A DNA stretch of 64,000 nt. It comes from Halosimplex salinum. GTDB lineage: Archaea > Halobacteriota > Halobacteria > Halobacteriales > Haloarculaceae. Position 1 is the first letter of the stretch; every line of letters begins with the position of its first letter. A model generated the notes under the pieces. The model did no database searches. It was not told the origin of the DNA and saw only the letters and a list, made by a program, of their open reading frames with translations. Below, one piece after another: positions 17,960 to 27,110 of this stretch. Both the position numbers and the translations under genes were made by a program. The DNA lies in assembly GCF_003730195.1 (NCBI RefSeq), contig NZ_QWGG01000004.1:248001-312000 (forward strand), given 5' to 3'.

Positions 17960-20316
17960 TCGAATCGCTCCAGTTCTGCCTCGACGTTGGCGTCCCCGAA
18001 CCGTGAAAGCAGTGGTCGGACCGCCTCCCCGAGCGCGCGCATGCACTGGCCGTCGGAGTGATAGCCCAGTTCCGCCGTGACGCGTTCCCAGGAGTGACCC
18101 TGCAGGGCTTTCCGAACGAACAGGCGCTCCTGTTTCGGAGTCAGGAGCGACTCCCCGTCACCGTCGTCCTCGTCGTCACCGCCTTCGTCGCTGCCGTGTC
18201 CGTCGGCGTCCGCGCCGGCCGCCCCGCCGACGTCCGCGAGGTATCGGACGGTCAGCCTGCGCAGCGGCCGCGGCGACGTGTCGAAGATGCCGGCGCCGCC
18301 GGTCATACCGACGAGGAGGCGCCACTCCCACTCGGAGAGGGAGAGCGCGGGCGTCGCGTCGACGCTCCGGAGCGCGGCGCGCACCACGTCGGGGTCCATA
18401 TCGTCGAGCGGGTCCGAGCACATCGCCCCGACGCGGTCGACGAACCAGCGGCCGTGTCGGTCCGCGAGGGCGCGTCCGGCGTCGCTGGTCGGGGCGAGCA
18501 TCACCGCGGAGTACTCGCCGCTGGACTCGTTGCGGGTCGTGGAGAGGTGCACGGTATCGAAGCCGTTCGCCCGCCAGAACCGCAGGAGTTCGGGCGTCGC
18601 GCCGTAGCCGGTGCCCAGCCAGTCGACCGAGGCGGCGAACTCCTCGCGGACGTGCGACAGCAACCGAGAGCCGAGGCCACGCGAGCGGACGGCGTGGTGG
18701 GTCGCGATGCGGAGAACGCGCAACCCTTCGGGCTCGGCGGCCGCCTCGTCGCGCAACTGGCTCGTGAGCACGTCCGGGATCATGTTCCCGCGCACCCTCC
18801 CGCCCTCGTACATGTGCGCTCGCAGGTCGGCCGGGAGGTTCCCCTCCCTCGCGAGTAGCGCCACCGAGACGACGTGACCCTCGTAGGTGAGTGCCCGGAC
18901 GGCGACGTTGGGCGCGTCCAGCACTCGGGCGAGGTCGTCCGGCTCCGTCTGGTAGTGGGCGGCGACGAGCAGGCCGAACACCTCGCGGAGCAGGTGCTCG
19001 TCGGCGAGCAGGTCGCCGGCGTCGAACGCGCGATAGGCGATCGAATCGGGGTCTTCGTCCGGGTCGGCGTCGGCCACGAGCGGGTCGACCGCGGGGCCGG
19101 CGTCGAGCAGGAGCGCGCGGAAGGCCCAGACCTCGACGGGGTCGCCGGCGGCGTAGCGGATCGGGTCGGTCATCGACACGTCCCGTATCTCGAAGTCGCT
19201 CTCGGCGAGGCGGTCGCGAAAGCGCACGGAGAAGCCCCGACCCGCGCCCTCGTAGCCGTGGATCGTCGTGGTGAACGCGACTGCGGGGGCGGCGAGGAGC
19301 CGTTCGAGGAGTCTGACCGGGAGCGCGGCCGCCTCGTCGACGAGGACGGCGTCGGGGTCCTCGGGCAGGTCGGCCGCGGCGGCGGGCCGCTCGAAGCGGA
19401 CCCGGCCGCCCGAGTCCGCCCGGAGCAGTTCGGGGTCCCGGCCGCCATCGCTCTCGTCCCCGTCCTCGTCCGGCTCTCCCCGGAGCGCGCCGGCGCTCGC
19501 GAGCACCTCCCGGGCCCGTGCGAACACCTCGGCGGCGCTCCGGTACTGCGGCGCGGTGACGAGCACGTCGCGGCCGGCGAGTGCGAGCGCGCCCGCCGCC
19601 AGCCCACCGGCGCTCGACTTCCCGCGGCCGCGGTCGGCCTCGACGACGACCGCCTCGCCGGGTTCCCCGAGCGCTTCGAGCGCGTGGACGGCCGTCACCT
19701 GGTCGTCCGTGAGACAGCGCTCGTACACGTCGAGGGGAAAGATGGGGTCGTCGGGGACCGCGGGCGGGTCCGGCGGGACGCGGGGCGCGGGGTCGGTGAG
19801 TCCGGTCTTCTCGACATTCGGATCGCCGCTCTCGTCCACGTCGACGACGGCGATTCCGGGGTGGGCCCGGAGCAGTTCGACGAGTCGCGTCCGGAAGTTG
19901 CCGGCCACCTCGCTCGCGTCGAACGGCGGGACGGCGAGGCTCTCGTCGAAGGCGTCGCGGCGGTCGGGCCACTCGTCCAGCGGCGGGACGCAGAGGACGA
20001 GGAGTCCGCCGCCGTCGACCGCACCGACGGCCCGGCCGAGTGCGTTGGGGCGACACTCCTCGTGGCAGTCCAGCACGAGCGCGGCGTGAGTCGTCCCGAG
20101 GAGGTCGCCGGCGCGGGCGGGCGGTACCCGCTCCCACGGCGTTCCGTCGGCGTCTCCGACGTAGGTCACGTCCGAGGGGTCGACGTCGCCGGCGTCGAGC
20201 GCGGTCGCGGCGGCGTCGCGTGTGGCGGACGCGTCGCCGGAGAGAACGAGGAGTCGGCGCTCGTTGGTAGCGCGGGCTTCCTCCCAGAGCGCGGCGGCGA
20301 CGCGACCGACGGTCAT
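17956..20316 (-). CDS. tmcA: tRNA cytidine acetyltransferase TmcA
   Basis: Makes N4-acetylcytidine in tRNA using ATP and acetyl-CoA; in bacteria the target is the wobble base of elongator tRNA(Met). I start at ATG 20316 (MTVGRVAAALWEEA), since the upstream frame runs into the divergent gene. The 786-residue protein has an N-terminal DUF1726-like region and a helicase-like ATPase with P-loop EADRGRGKSSAGG near residue 226. A DEAAALP Walker B lies near residue 328, a GNAT domain with HHAVRSRGLGSRLL near residue 540, and a C-terminal tRNA-binding tail follows. An Asp/Gly-rich insert stands near residue 710. Confidence 0.94.
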   Translation of the reverse strand: MTVGRVAAALWEEARATNERRLLVLSGDASATRDAAATALDAGDVDPSDVTYVGDADGTPWERVPPARAGDLLGTTHAALVLDCHEECRPNALGRAVGAVDGGGLLVLCVPPLDEWPDRRDAFDESLAVPPFDASEVAGNFRTRLVELLRAHPGIAVVDVDESGDPNVEKTGLTDPAPRVPPDPPAVPDDPIFPLDVYERCLTDDQVTAVHALEALGEPGEAVVVEADRGRGKSSAGGLAAGALALAGRDVLVTAPQYRSAAEVFARAREVLASAGALRGEPDEDGDESDGGRDPELLRADSGGRVRFERPAAAADLPEDPDAVLVDEAAALPVRLLERLLAAPAVAFTTTIHGYEGAGRGFSVRFRDRLAESDFEIRDVSMTDPIRYAAGDPVEVWAFRALLLDAGPAVDPLVADADPDEDPDSIAYRAFDAGDLLADEHLLREVFGLLVAAHYQTEPDDLARVLDAPNVAVRALTYEGHVVSVALLAREGNLPADLRAHMYEGGRVRGNMIPDVLTSQLRDEAAAEPEGLRVLRIATHHAVRSRGLGSRLLSHVREEFAASVDWLGTGYGATPELLRFWRANGFDTVHLSTTRNESSGEYSAVMLAPTSDAGRALADRHGRWFVDRVGAMCSDPLDDMDPDVVRAALRSVDATPALSLSEWEWRLLVGMTGGAGIFDTSPRPLRRLTVRYLADVGGAAGADADGHGSDEGGDDEDDGDGESLLTPKQERLFVRKALQGHSWERVTAELGYHSDGQCMRALGEAVRPLLSRFGDANVEAELERFE

Positions 20317-20389
20317 GCCTGCCAGTCCGCCGCCGAACGGCAAAGAACCGCCGATCGGATTCAAGGTCGACGCGCTCGCATCACCGGTC

Positions 20390-21421
20390 GTGTCCCTCCA
20401 CACGCCGCTCTGTGACCGACTCGGCATCGAACACCCGGTCGTCCAGGCGCCCATCGGGAGCGTCTCGACGCCGGACCTGGCCGCGGCCGTCTCGAACGCC
20501 GGCGGACTCGGGACGCTCGCGGTCACATGGCGCGACTTCGACCGGACGCGTGCGGCGGTAGACGCGGTCCGGGAGCGGACCGACGACCCGTTCGCAGTGA
20601 ATCTCGTGCTGGACGACGCCGCTCGAGAGCGTCCGACCGAGGAGCATCTCGACGTCTGTCTCGACGCCGGTGCCCCGCTCGTCTCGTTTTCGTTCGGGGA
20701 CCCCGAACCGTACGTCGAACGGGTCCACGAATCCGGGGCCGACGTGCTCGCGACGGTCGGGAGCGCCGACGAGGCTCGGGCGGCCGTCGAGGCGGGCGTC
20801 GACGTGGTCGTCGCGCAGGGCTGGGAGGCCGGCGGGCACGTCCAGAGCGACGTGGCGACGATGGCGCTCGTCCCCCGAGTCGCGGACGCGACGCCCGACG
20901 ACGTGCCCGTGGTCGCCGCGGGCGGGATAGCGGACGGGCGCGGACTCGCGGCGGCGCTCGCCCTCGGCGCGGACGGCGGGTGGCTCGGAACCCGCTTCGT
21001 CGCGACCGAGGAGGCCGACGCCCACGAGCGCTACCGCGAGGCAGTGGTCGACGGGGCGGCCGACGAGACGGTCCGCGGGACGCCCTTCCCGAGAGGGTGG
21101 CCCGAACAGCCCCACCGGACCCTGGAGTCGCAGGCGACCGAGCGGTGGATCGCGGCCGGGCGGCCGCCCCTCGACGAGCGGCCGGACGCCGACGCGGTGG
21201 TGGCCGAGACGGGCGACGGTGAGTCCCTCCGGCGGTACGTCGACCTGCCGCCGCTGGCGGGGGTCGAGGGCAGTGTCGAGGAACTGCCACACTACGCCGG
21301 CCAGAGCGTCGGTGGGGTCGACGAGGTGGCGCACGCGAACACGGTCGTCGCGGAGCTGGTGGCCGAGGCGACCGACGCAGTCGAGACGTTGCGAGCGGTT
21401 CGCGGCCCCGGGGGGTCGTAG
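20390..21421 (+). CDS. Nitronate monooxygenase-family FMN protein
   Basis: A TIM-barrel flavoprotein of the 2-nitropropane dioxygenase family, which oxidises alkyl nitronates; some members are enoyl reductases instead. I choose GTG 20390 (V/MSLHTPLCDRLGIEHPVVQAP) because homologues begin here; no in-frame ATG is close. The 343-residue protein has the FMN-phosphate elements AGGIADGRGLAAALALGADG near residue 181 and the family signature AQGWEAGGHV near residue 141. It is divergent from tmcA, with 73 bases between the starts. Confidence 0.9.
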   Translation: MSLHTPLCDRLGIEHPVVQAPIGSVSTPDLAAAVSNAGGLGTLAVTWRDFDRTRAAVDAVRERTDDPFAVNLVLDDAARERPTEEHLDVCLDAGAPLVSFSFGDPEPYVERVHESGADVLATVGSADEARAAVEAGVDVVVAQGWEAGGHVQSDVATMALVPRVADATPDDVPVVAAGGIADGRGLAAALALGADGGWLGTRFVATEEADAHERYREAVVDGAADETVRGTPFPRGWPEQPHRTLESQATERWIAAGRPPLDERPDADAVVAETGDGESLRRYVDLPPLAGVEGSVEELPHYAGQSVGGVDEVAHANTVVAELVAEATDAVETLRAVRGPGGS

Positions 21422-21536
21422 CGTGCGCGGGCGCGGTGCCGTTCGAGGCGCGATCGATCGGCGGGGTTCGCGCTGAGGGGTGTAAGCGGCCGTGACGTGT
21501 GCAGGCGGCTCACACGCTTTCTCATCTTCGAAAGGG

Positions 21537-21545
21537 CTTTTAGTA
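21537..21545 (+). promoter_or_regulatory. TATA box of the rpl7ae ribosomal operon
   Basis: CTTTTAGTA about 150 bases before ATG 21692. Transcription should begin near 21567, giving an unusually long leader for a haloarchaeal gene. Confidence 0.5.
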
Positions 21546-21566
21546 CTCCTCTGCCAGTTGGGTGTA

Positions 21567-21691
21567 CAGCCTGTGCGGGGTTGATGATGCTCCTAGCCTC
21601 TCAGGATACGTGCCGCGGACTTCTCGCGGCCCACGGGCGTCGGCCCGGAATGGCGGGGGAGCGCGAGCCCACGCACAGGAGGTGAACACAA
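21567..21691 (+). promoter_or_regulatory. Long 5' leader of rpl7ae with Shine-Dalgarno and C-box-like sequence
   Basis: About 125 bases of probable untranslated mRNA. It contains TTGATGATG near 21581, resembling the C box (RTGATGA) bound by L7Ae, and a strong Shine-Dalgarno GGAGGTGA at 21679-21686, five bases before ATG 21692. L7Ae is known in other archaea to bind kink-turns in its own leader. I could not find a clear matching CTGA D box here, so the kink-turn is only a possibility. Confidence 0.4.
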
Positions 21692-22054
21692 ATGCCAGTA
21701 TACGTAGACTTCGACGTACCCGCGGACCTCGAGGACGACGCTCTCGAGGCCCTCGAGGTCGCACGAGACACAGGGACAGTGAAGAAAGGAACCAACGAGA
21801 CGACCAAGTCCGTCGAGCGCGGCAACGCCGACCTCGTCTTCGTCGCAGAGGACGTCCAGCCCGAGGAGATCGTCATGCACCTCCCGGAACTGTCCGACGA
21901 GAAGGACATCCCGTTCGTCTTCGTGAGCACGCAGGACGACGTCGGTCACGCCGCCGGCCTCGAGGTCGGCAGCGCGGCCGCAGCCATCGTCGATGCCGGC
22001 GACGCACAGGACGACGTCGACGACATCGCCGACAAGGTCGAGGAACTCCGGTAG
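21692..22054 (+). CDS. rpl7ae: Ribosomal protein L7Ae / kink-turn RNA-binding protein
   Basis: A 120-residue protein of the 50S subunit that also binds kink-turns in C/D and H/ACA guide RNAs and RNase P. The start at ATG 21692 follows a strong Shine-Dalgarno sequence. The core motifs are [20 protein letters not shown] near residue 31 and [23 protein letters not shown] near residue 52, the RNA-contacting loop. It heads the conserved archaeal group rpl7ae-rps28e-rpl24e-ndk. Confidence 0.97.
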   Translation: MPVYVDFDVPADLEDDALEALEVARDTGTVKKGTNETTKSVERGNADLVFVAEDVQPEEIVMHLPELSDEKDIPFVFVSTQDDVGHAAGLEVGSAAAAIVDAGDAQDDVDDIADKVEELR

Positions 22055-22064
22055 GTGACCGACG

Positions 22065-22295
22065 ATGTCAGCTGAAGAATCCGACGGAGACGGCGGTTCC
22101 ACGCCCGCCGAAGTGATCGAAGTCGTGGGCACCACGGGGATGCACGGCGAGGCCATGCAGGTCAAGTGCCGGATCCGCGAGGGCGAGAATCAGGGTCGCA
22201 TCATCACGCGAAACGTCCTCGGTCCGGTCCGCGAGGGTGACGTACTCCAGCTCCGCGAGACCGCACGCGAGGCCGACCAGATCGGAGGTCAATAA
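22065..22295 (+). CDS. rps28e: Ribosomal protein S28e
   Basis: A 76-residue 30S protein of the OB fold. The conserved core [19 protein letters not shown] and [22 protein letters not shown] is intact; the first 14 residues are an acidic extension usual in halophiles. It starts 11 bases after rpl7ae and its stop codon shares one base with the start of rpl24e. Confidence 0.96.
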   Translation: MSAEESDGDGGSTPAEVIEVVGTTGMHGEAMQVKCRIREGENQGRIITRNVLGPVREGDVLQLRETAREADQIGGQ

Positions 22296-22723
22296 TGCCA
22301 CGAACGCGCGAATGTGACTACTGTGGCACCGACATCGAGCCCGGCACGGGCACCATGTTCGTCCGCGTCAACGGCTCGACCATCCACTACTGCTCCTCGA
22401 AGTGCGAGAAGAACGCCAACCTCGGTCGCGAGTCCCGCGACCTCGAGTGGGCCGGCGAAGACGCAGAGGCCGAGGCCGAACCGGAAGCCGAAGCCGAACC
22501 GGAGCCGGAACCCGAAGCGGAGTCCGAATCCGAGGACGAAGCCGCCGAGGCGGAGGAAGCGGACGACGCCGAGGCCGAAGCGGACGACGCGGAAGCCGAG
22601 GCGGACGACGCGGAAGCCGAGGCGGACGACGAGTCCGACGACGAGGACGAGGCCGACGCAGAAGCCGAAGCGGACGAGGAGTCCGACGACGCCGACGCCG
22701 AGGAAGAGGAGGCGGAAGCCTAA
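22295..22723 (+). CDS. rpl24e: Ribosomal protein L24e with a long acidic C-terminal tail
   Basis: A 50S zinc-ribbon protein. Residues 1-55 are a full L24e domain with zinc ligands CDYCG near residue 7 and HYCSSKC near residue 32. L24e in archaea is normally about 60 residues, but this one continues for some 85 residues of Ala, Glu, Asp and Pro, including three tandem DDAEAEA units coded by a 21-base DNA repeat at about 22560-22631. The tail is in frame, ends four bases before ndk, and uses ordinary codons. A Shine-Dalgarno GGAGG precedes the start. Confidence 0.95.
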   Translation: MPRTRECDYCGTDIEPGTGTMFVRVNGSTIHYCSSKCEKNANLGRESRDLEWAGEDAEAEAEPEAEAEPEPEPEAESESEDEAAEAEEADDAEAEADDAEAEADDAEAEADDESDDEDEADAEAEADEESDDADAEEEEAEA

Positions 22724-22726
22724 CCC

Positions 22727-23206
22727 ATGAGCCACCACGACGAACGCACCTTCGTGATGGCGAAGCCCGACGCGGTCCAGCGCGGGCTCACCGGCGAGAT
22801 CGTCTCCCGCCTCGAAGAGCGCGGGCTGAAGCTCGTCGGCGCGAAGTTCATGCAGATCGACGACGACCTCGCCCAGCGCCACTACGGCGAGCACGAGGAC
22901 AAGCCGTTCTTCGACGACCTCGTCGCGTTCATCACCAGCGGTCCGGTGATGGCGATGGTCTGGGAGGGCGCGGACGCCACCCGACAGGTCCGACAGATGA
23001 TGGGCGCGACCGACCCGGCCGAGGCCGCCCCCGGCACCATCCGCGGTGACTACGGGCTGGACCTCAGCCAGAACGTCATCCACGGCTCGGACCACGAGGA
23101 CGAGGGCGCCAACGAGCGCGAGATCGAGCTGTTCTTCGACGAGGACGAACTCGTCGACTACACCCGAGCGGACGAGCCCTGGGTGTACGAAGACGAGTCG
23201 CACTGA
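22727..23206 (+). CDS. ndk: Nucleoside diphosphate kinase
   Basis: Transfers the gamma-phosphate between nucleoside triphosphates and diphosphates. The 159-residue protein shows the active-site loop NVIHGSD with the phosphorylated His near residue 121, [13 protein letters not shown] at the N-terminus and [18 protein letters not shown] near residue 93. Length and acidic surface are normal for a haloarchaeal enzyme. It is the last gene of the ribosomal operon. Confidence 0.97.
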   Translation: MSHHDERTFVMAKPDAVQRGLTGEIVSRLEERGLKLVGAKFMQIDDDLAQRHYGEHEDKPFFDDLVAFITSGPVMAMVWEGADATRQVRQMMGATDPAEAAPGTIRGDYGLDLSQNVIHGSDHEDEGANEREIELFFDEDELVDYTRADEPWVYEDESH

Positions 23207-23242
23207 GCGTTCGGACCCCGCTTTTCGGCCGTCGCTGCGTTC

Positions 23243-23264
23243 GTCGGCGGACCGCTCCGCCGAC
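23243..23264 (+). terminator. 9-bp hairpin downstream of ndk
   Basis: Bases 23243-23251 (GTCGGCGGA) pair with 23256-23264 around a CCGC loop, 37 bases after the ndk stop. A short T4 tract (CTTTTC) at about 23221 precedes it. It could stabilise the 3' end of the ribosomal operon mRNA. Confidence 0.4.
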
Positions 23265-23389
23265 TTACACACGTCCTCCAGCAGTCGCCACGTCGAACGG
23301 CGGCGACCGACGGCCGCTTTCGACGACGCCGTCGCCCGCCCGACGGACGGACGGGGAAACCAGTCGGTCGTCCGACCGGAATCGGACTG

Positions 23390-23400
23390 ATACATTTTTG
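23390..23400 (+). promoter_or_regulatory. TATA box for the phosphotransferase gene
   Basis: ATACATTTTTG lies about 25-35 bases before the GTG start at 23425. Confidence 0.5.
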
Positions 23401-23424
23401 CCACCCCCTGTCCAATAGGAGGGC

Positions 23425-24438
23425 GTGCAGACGACATCGGCCGCCGATATCGAAGCCGTCCTCGACGAGTCCGGGCCGGACTACGAGGAGTTCCGGTACG
23501 AACCGGCCACTGGCGGGACTCGCGCGGACGTCTATCTCGTCACCCTCGTCTACCGGGGGAACGAGTACGAGGTGGTCGTGAAGTTCAAGCCGGCGGGCGA
23601 CGACCGATTCGCGGTCGAACCGAAGCTCCACGACTACGTCGCCGACCGGACGGACCTTCCGATTCCCCGCATTCTCGTGTTCAAGCAAGAGCCCGAGCGC
23701 AACGTGCCGCCGTACTTCGTCACCGAGCGGGTGCGCGGTGACAACCTCGCGGACCAGTACGGCGCGATGGACCAGGCGCTCTGGGAGCGCGTCATCGAAC
23801 AGGTGGGACGGATCATGGGCGACCTCCACTCCGAGATCGCGTTCGAGGCGTTCGGGCGGCTGATGCTCTACGACGACCGGATCACGATCGAGAACTGGCG
23901 GGGCAACTGGCAGGAGTACTTCGCCGACCTCACCGAGTCCCACATCGACCGGCTCTCGGAAACGCCCTTCGAGGGCGTCGAGTCGCGGGCGCGCGAGGCG
24001 TTCGAGGACACCGTGCAGCTCGTGCCCGAAGACGGGATGCCCCGGCTCGTCCACGACGACATGCAGCCGACGAACCTCCTCTGTATGCTCGACGAACCCG
24101 AGCCGATCACGGCGGTGCTCGACTGGCAGGACACGCTCGCTGCCCACCGCGACTACCAGGTCGCCCAGTCGGAGTTCCTCTACATCGACTCGACGTTCGA
24201 CGACCCGACGGTCCGCGAGACCCTGCGCGAGAAACTGTACGAGGGGTACCGCGAACACCACGAGTTCGAACCCGACGAACGGTACGAACAGTGCAAGCCG
24301 ATCTACCAGCTCTCGACGCTGCTGTGGCGGATGACGGGCTTCGACGACGCCTTCGCCGAGGACGACCTCGGCCGCGCCCGCGCGGAGTTCCAGTACCGCC
24401 AGCAGTTCGACCGCCTCCTCGCGGAACTCCCGCGGTAG
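23425..24438 (+). CDS. Aminoglycoside-phosphotransferase-like kinase family protein
   Basis: A 337-residue protein of the APH/choline-kinase fold. It has the Brenner motif LVHDDMQPTNLL near residue 209 with catalytic Asp and metal-binding Asn, and AVLDWQDTLAAHRDY near residue 230 for the second metal Asp. The ATP-side lysine is in YEVVVKFKP near residue 50. The start GTG 23425 is placed by the TATA box. The natural substrate is unknown; antibiotic resistance is unlikely given the chromosomal context. Confidence 0.87.
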   Translation: MQTTSAADIEAVLDESGPDYEEFRYEPATGGTRADVYLVTLVYRGNEYEVVVKFKPAGDDRFAVEPKLHDYVADRTDLPIPRILVFKQEPERNVPPYFVTERVRGDNLADQYGAMDQALWERVIEQVGRIMGDLHSEIAFEAFGRLMLYDDRITIENWRGNWQEYFADLTESHIDRLSETPFEGVESRAREAFEDTVQLVPEDGMPRLVHDDMQPTNLLCMLDEPEPITAVLDWQDTLAAHRDYQVAQSEFLYIDSTFDDPTVRETLREKLYEGYREHHEFEPDERYEQCKPIYQLSTLLWRMTGFDDAFAEDDLGRARAEFQYRQQFDRLLAELPR

Positions 24439-24536
24439 CGACCCGACGAACCGGACGCCTGCTCACCATACACCTGTTGGAAATTCTACTTTCCCTCCAC
24501 CACGTGTCCGCACGCGAACCTGTCTCCTGAAACGAA

Positions 24537-24545
24537 GTTTTTAAG
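24537..24545 (+). promoter_or_regulatory. TATA box for the Yip1 gene
   Basis: GTTTTTAAG is centred 30 bases before ATG 24572, the expected leaderless spacing. Confidence 0.6.
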
Positions 24546-24571
24546 TCGACACTCTACGGAACACTCCGCGC

Positions 24572-25231
24572 ATGCCCTCCACACTGGCGTTGCTGACCGA
24601 CCCGAACGAGTTCTTCCGCGAGCGGCAGGCGGACCCGTCGCTGATAGGTCCGCTGGTCGTAATCTTGCTGATAGCTGCGGTCAACGTGATCGCTTCGATA
24701 CTCCAGTCACGATTCAGAGCGCAGGTCTTCGAGAGCGGCCAGTTCGACGCGGGCCTCATGGGTGCGGTCCAGGCGATCACTCTGATCCTGGTGGTCGCGG
24801 GCCCGTTCGTGATCTGGCTGCTGTACGCCGGTGTCTTTCACGGCGTCTCGGCGCTGTTCGACGGCGAGGGCGACTTCTCGACCACGCTGGCGCTGGTGGG
24901 CTGGGGGTTCGTCCCGAGCATTCTGGGGTCGATCGCCGAGGCCGCGATCCGCTACTACCGGTTCAACGTCCGCGGCGTGGAGGTGCCCTCCGAGATCACG
25001 ATGGAGACGATGCAGGAGTTCTCTCGAAACCTCCAGACCGGGCCGCTGGTCGCGCTCATCGCGGTTCTTGGGATCGTCTTCACACTCTGGAGCGCGTTCC
25101 TCTGGACGTTCGCAGTGAAACACGCCCGGAACCTGACCCTCAAACAGGCGGGGCTGAGCGTCGCCGTACCGGTCGCGCTCGGCCTGCTACTCACGATCCG
25201 CTCGCTGCTGATAGCAGTCGAGGTCCTCTGA
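24572..25231 (+). CDS. YIP1 family membrane protein
   Basis: A 219-residue protein with five predicted membrane helices. It begins with LLTDPNEFFRERQADPS, a typical Yip1 domain entry, and contains an LVGWGFVPSILGSIAEAAIRYY helix near residue 107. Function in archaea is unknown; possible roles are in membrane organisation or transport. It sits 70 bases before the three-gene ABC export set and may belong to the same expression unit. Confidence 0.8.
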   Translation: MPSTLALLTDPNEFFRERQADPSLIGPLVVILLIAAVNVIASILQSRFRAQVFESGQFDAGLMGAVQAITLILVVAGPFVIWLLYAGVFHGVSALFDGEGDFSTTLALVGWGFVPSILGSIAEAAIRYYRFNVRGVEVPSEITMETMQEFSRNLQTGPLVALIAVLGIVFTLWSAFLWTFAVKHARNLTLKQAGLSVAVPVALGLLLTIRSLLIAVEVL

Positions 25232-25301
25232 TGACTCGTCTCCGAACCCCCGCTCCGCGTTCGCGCATCGACACCCGGATCCCGCGAACCCGCTTCGACA
25301 A

Positions 25302-27110
25302 ATGAATCGCAACAAGACGGTAGCCTTCCTGGTACTGCTCGCAGTCGCATCGCTTCCGGCCGTCTCGGCCGCGACCAGCGTCGACGTGACCATCTCCTCG
25401 GTCGACGTCAGTCCCGACCGCCCCGTCCCGGGCGGCGAGATAGAGGTCACGCCGACCATCGAGAACTTCGACAGTAGCTCGGCGGGGTACTTCGTCGACA
25501 GGGTCCGGATCGTCGAGGCGAACGGCGGTGACGACCCCGACGAGTACGACGACGTGAAAGACATCGGGACGATCCCCGTCGGCGGCTCGAAGACGGTCCC
25601 GCTGACGGCGTCGTTCGACGAGCCCGGCACGTACGACCTCCGGGTCCGCGTCTCGGGTCGCGAGACCGAGAACGACGAGCGGACCCAGCTGAGTTACCCG
25701 TTCTCGGTCACCGTCGAACAGCGCCAGCCGCAGGTCGACGTCGACGCGAACGACTCGGCGGCCGGCGTCCGCGCCGACGGGGAGGTGACGGTCGCCAACA
25801 GCCTCGGGAGCCCGATCGAGAACGTCGAACTCACGCTCGACGGCGAGGACGTGACGATCTCGAACCGGCGCGCGGTACTGGCGACGGTCGACCCCAACGC
25901 CTCGCGCACCGTCGAATTCGACTACCGCGCCGACGAACCCGGTACGCACTCGATGACGGCGGAGCTCACGTACACGACCGCGGGCGGCGTGACCGACACC
26001 GTCACCGACACGGTGACCGTCCGCACGGAGGAGGCGCGGCCGCAACTGGACGTCGACACCAACGGGTCGATCGCCGGCATCGAGTCGGACGGGACGGTGA
26101 CGGTCGCCAACGGCCTCGGTGCCGCGATGACCAGCGCCGAACTGACGGTGTCGGGCGACGGCGTCACGGTCAGGAACGACCGGTCGGTGTTCACCCGGAT
26201 CGCCGACGGCGAGTCGGCGACGGCCGGCTTCGAATTCCAGCCGGCACAGGCCGGCGAACAGGAACTGACCGCGACGCTGACCTACTCGACGCGCGGCGGT
26301 GCGAGCCGGACCGTCACCGAGACGGTCACGGTCGACACGGACCCGCTCCGCGACCGCGTCGCGCTCGACCTGAGTTCCCGGGAGGGCGGCAACGCCCAGA
26401 CGGTGTCCGTCTCGGTGCTCAACCAGGGGAACGCCCCTCTCTCGAACGTCAGCGTTCGCGCGAACTCGCCAAACGCCTCGATCGGACAGGCGCTAGTCGA
26501 CCGCGTCGCGCCCGGGGACTCCCGGACGGTCCGCCTGAACGCGTCGCTGTCGGAAGACAGCGCGACCGTCGACGTGACGGCGACCTACGACGTGGGCGAC
26601 CAGCGCGGCGAGACGAGCGCGTCCACGGCGCTCACGCAGACGCCGGGCACCATCGGCCTGACCGGTATGGAGGTCGTCCCCGACCGCGGGCGGCTCCGGA
26701 TCTCCGGGAGCGCGAGCAACCTCGGGACGACAGACGCCGAGAGCGTGCTCGTCAGCGTCGTCGACACCGAGCGGGTGACGCCGAGCGCGCCCAACCGGGA
26801 GTTCTTCGTCGGGACCGTCCCGGCGAGCGACTTCGTCTCCTTCGACGTGTACGCGACCACGCGGGGGAACGTCTCGACGGTCCCCCTCGAAGTCCAGTAC
26901 CTCGTCGACGGTGAACGACACACTCGGACGATCGACGTCGACACCGGCGGTGCGGGACAGGCCTTCGGTGGCGGCGGGGGCGACCCCGAACCGCGTAACT
27001 CCGGTAGCGGCGGCGGCATCCTCCTGCCCGCGGTCGTCGCCGGCATCGTCGTGCTGGGCGTCGGTGCAGTCGTCTTCCGCGCCTGGAGGAACAGCCGTGG
27101 CGGTGATTGA
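25302..27110 (+). CDS. Secreted, membrane-anchored protein with CARDB/NEW3-like repeats (COG1361-type), ABC-linked
   Basis: A 602-residue protein with a cleavable-looking signal peptide (MNRNKTVAFLVLLAVASLP, cleavage after VSA-A near residue 24). Three to four beta-sandwich repeats of about 110 residues follow; each carries a variant of VDxNxSxAGxxxDGxVTVANxLG, which reads DANDSAAGVRADGEVTVANS in one copy. A Gly-rich linker and a single membrane helix near residue 573 end the chain, so most of it faces outside. It overlaps the ABC ATPase gene by 14 bases. It may act as the extracellular partner of the transporter, as MacA does for MacB; this is an inference. Confidence 0.87.
   Translation: MNRNKTVAFLVLLAVASLPAVSAATSVDVTISSVDVSPDRPVPGGEIEVTPTIENFDSSSAGYFVDRVRIVEANGGDDPDEYDDVKDIGTIPVGGSKTVPLTASFDEPGTYDLRVRVSGRETENDERTQLSYPFSVTVEQRQPQVDVDANDSAAGVRADGEVTVANSLGSPIENVELTLDGEDVTISNRRAVLATVDPNASRTVEFDYRADEPGTHSMTAELTYTTAGGVTDTVTDTVTVRTEEARPQLDVDTNGSIAGIESDGTVTVANGLGAAMTSAELTVSGDGVTVRNDRSVFTRIADGESATAGFEFQPAQAGEQELTATLTYSTRGGASRTVTETVTVDTDPLRDRVALDLSSREGGNAQTVSVSVLNQGNAPLSNVSVRANSPNASIGQALVDRVAPGDSRTVRLNASLSEDSATVDVTATYDVGDQRGETSASTALTQTPGTIGLTGMEVVPDRGRLRISGSASNLGTTDAESVLVSVVDTERVTPSAPNREFFVGTVPASDFVSFDVYATTRGNVSTVPLEVQYLVDGERHTRTIDVDTGGAGQAFGGGGGDPEPRNSGSGGGILLPAVVAGIVVLGVGAVVFRAWRNSRGGD

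Noticed and set aside
18874-20415. A 513-codon plus-strand frame opposite tmcA
   Set aside because: Antisense shadow of a strongly conserved enzyme; no recognisable domain.
21567-21691. A definite C/D-type kink-turn in the rpl7ae leader
   Set aside because: Only the C-box-like half is visible; I could not pair it with a CTGA-type D box, so it is kept as a possibility only.
23425-24438. An antibiotic-resistance aminoglycoside kinase
   Set aside because: The fold and motifs match, but the broad family includes many housekeeping kinases and there is no mobile-element context.
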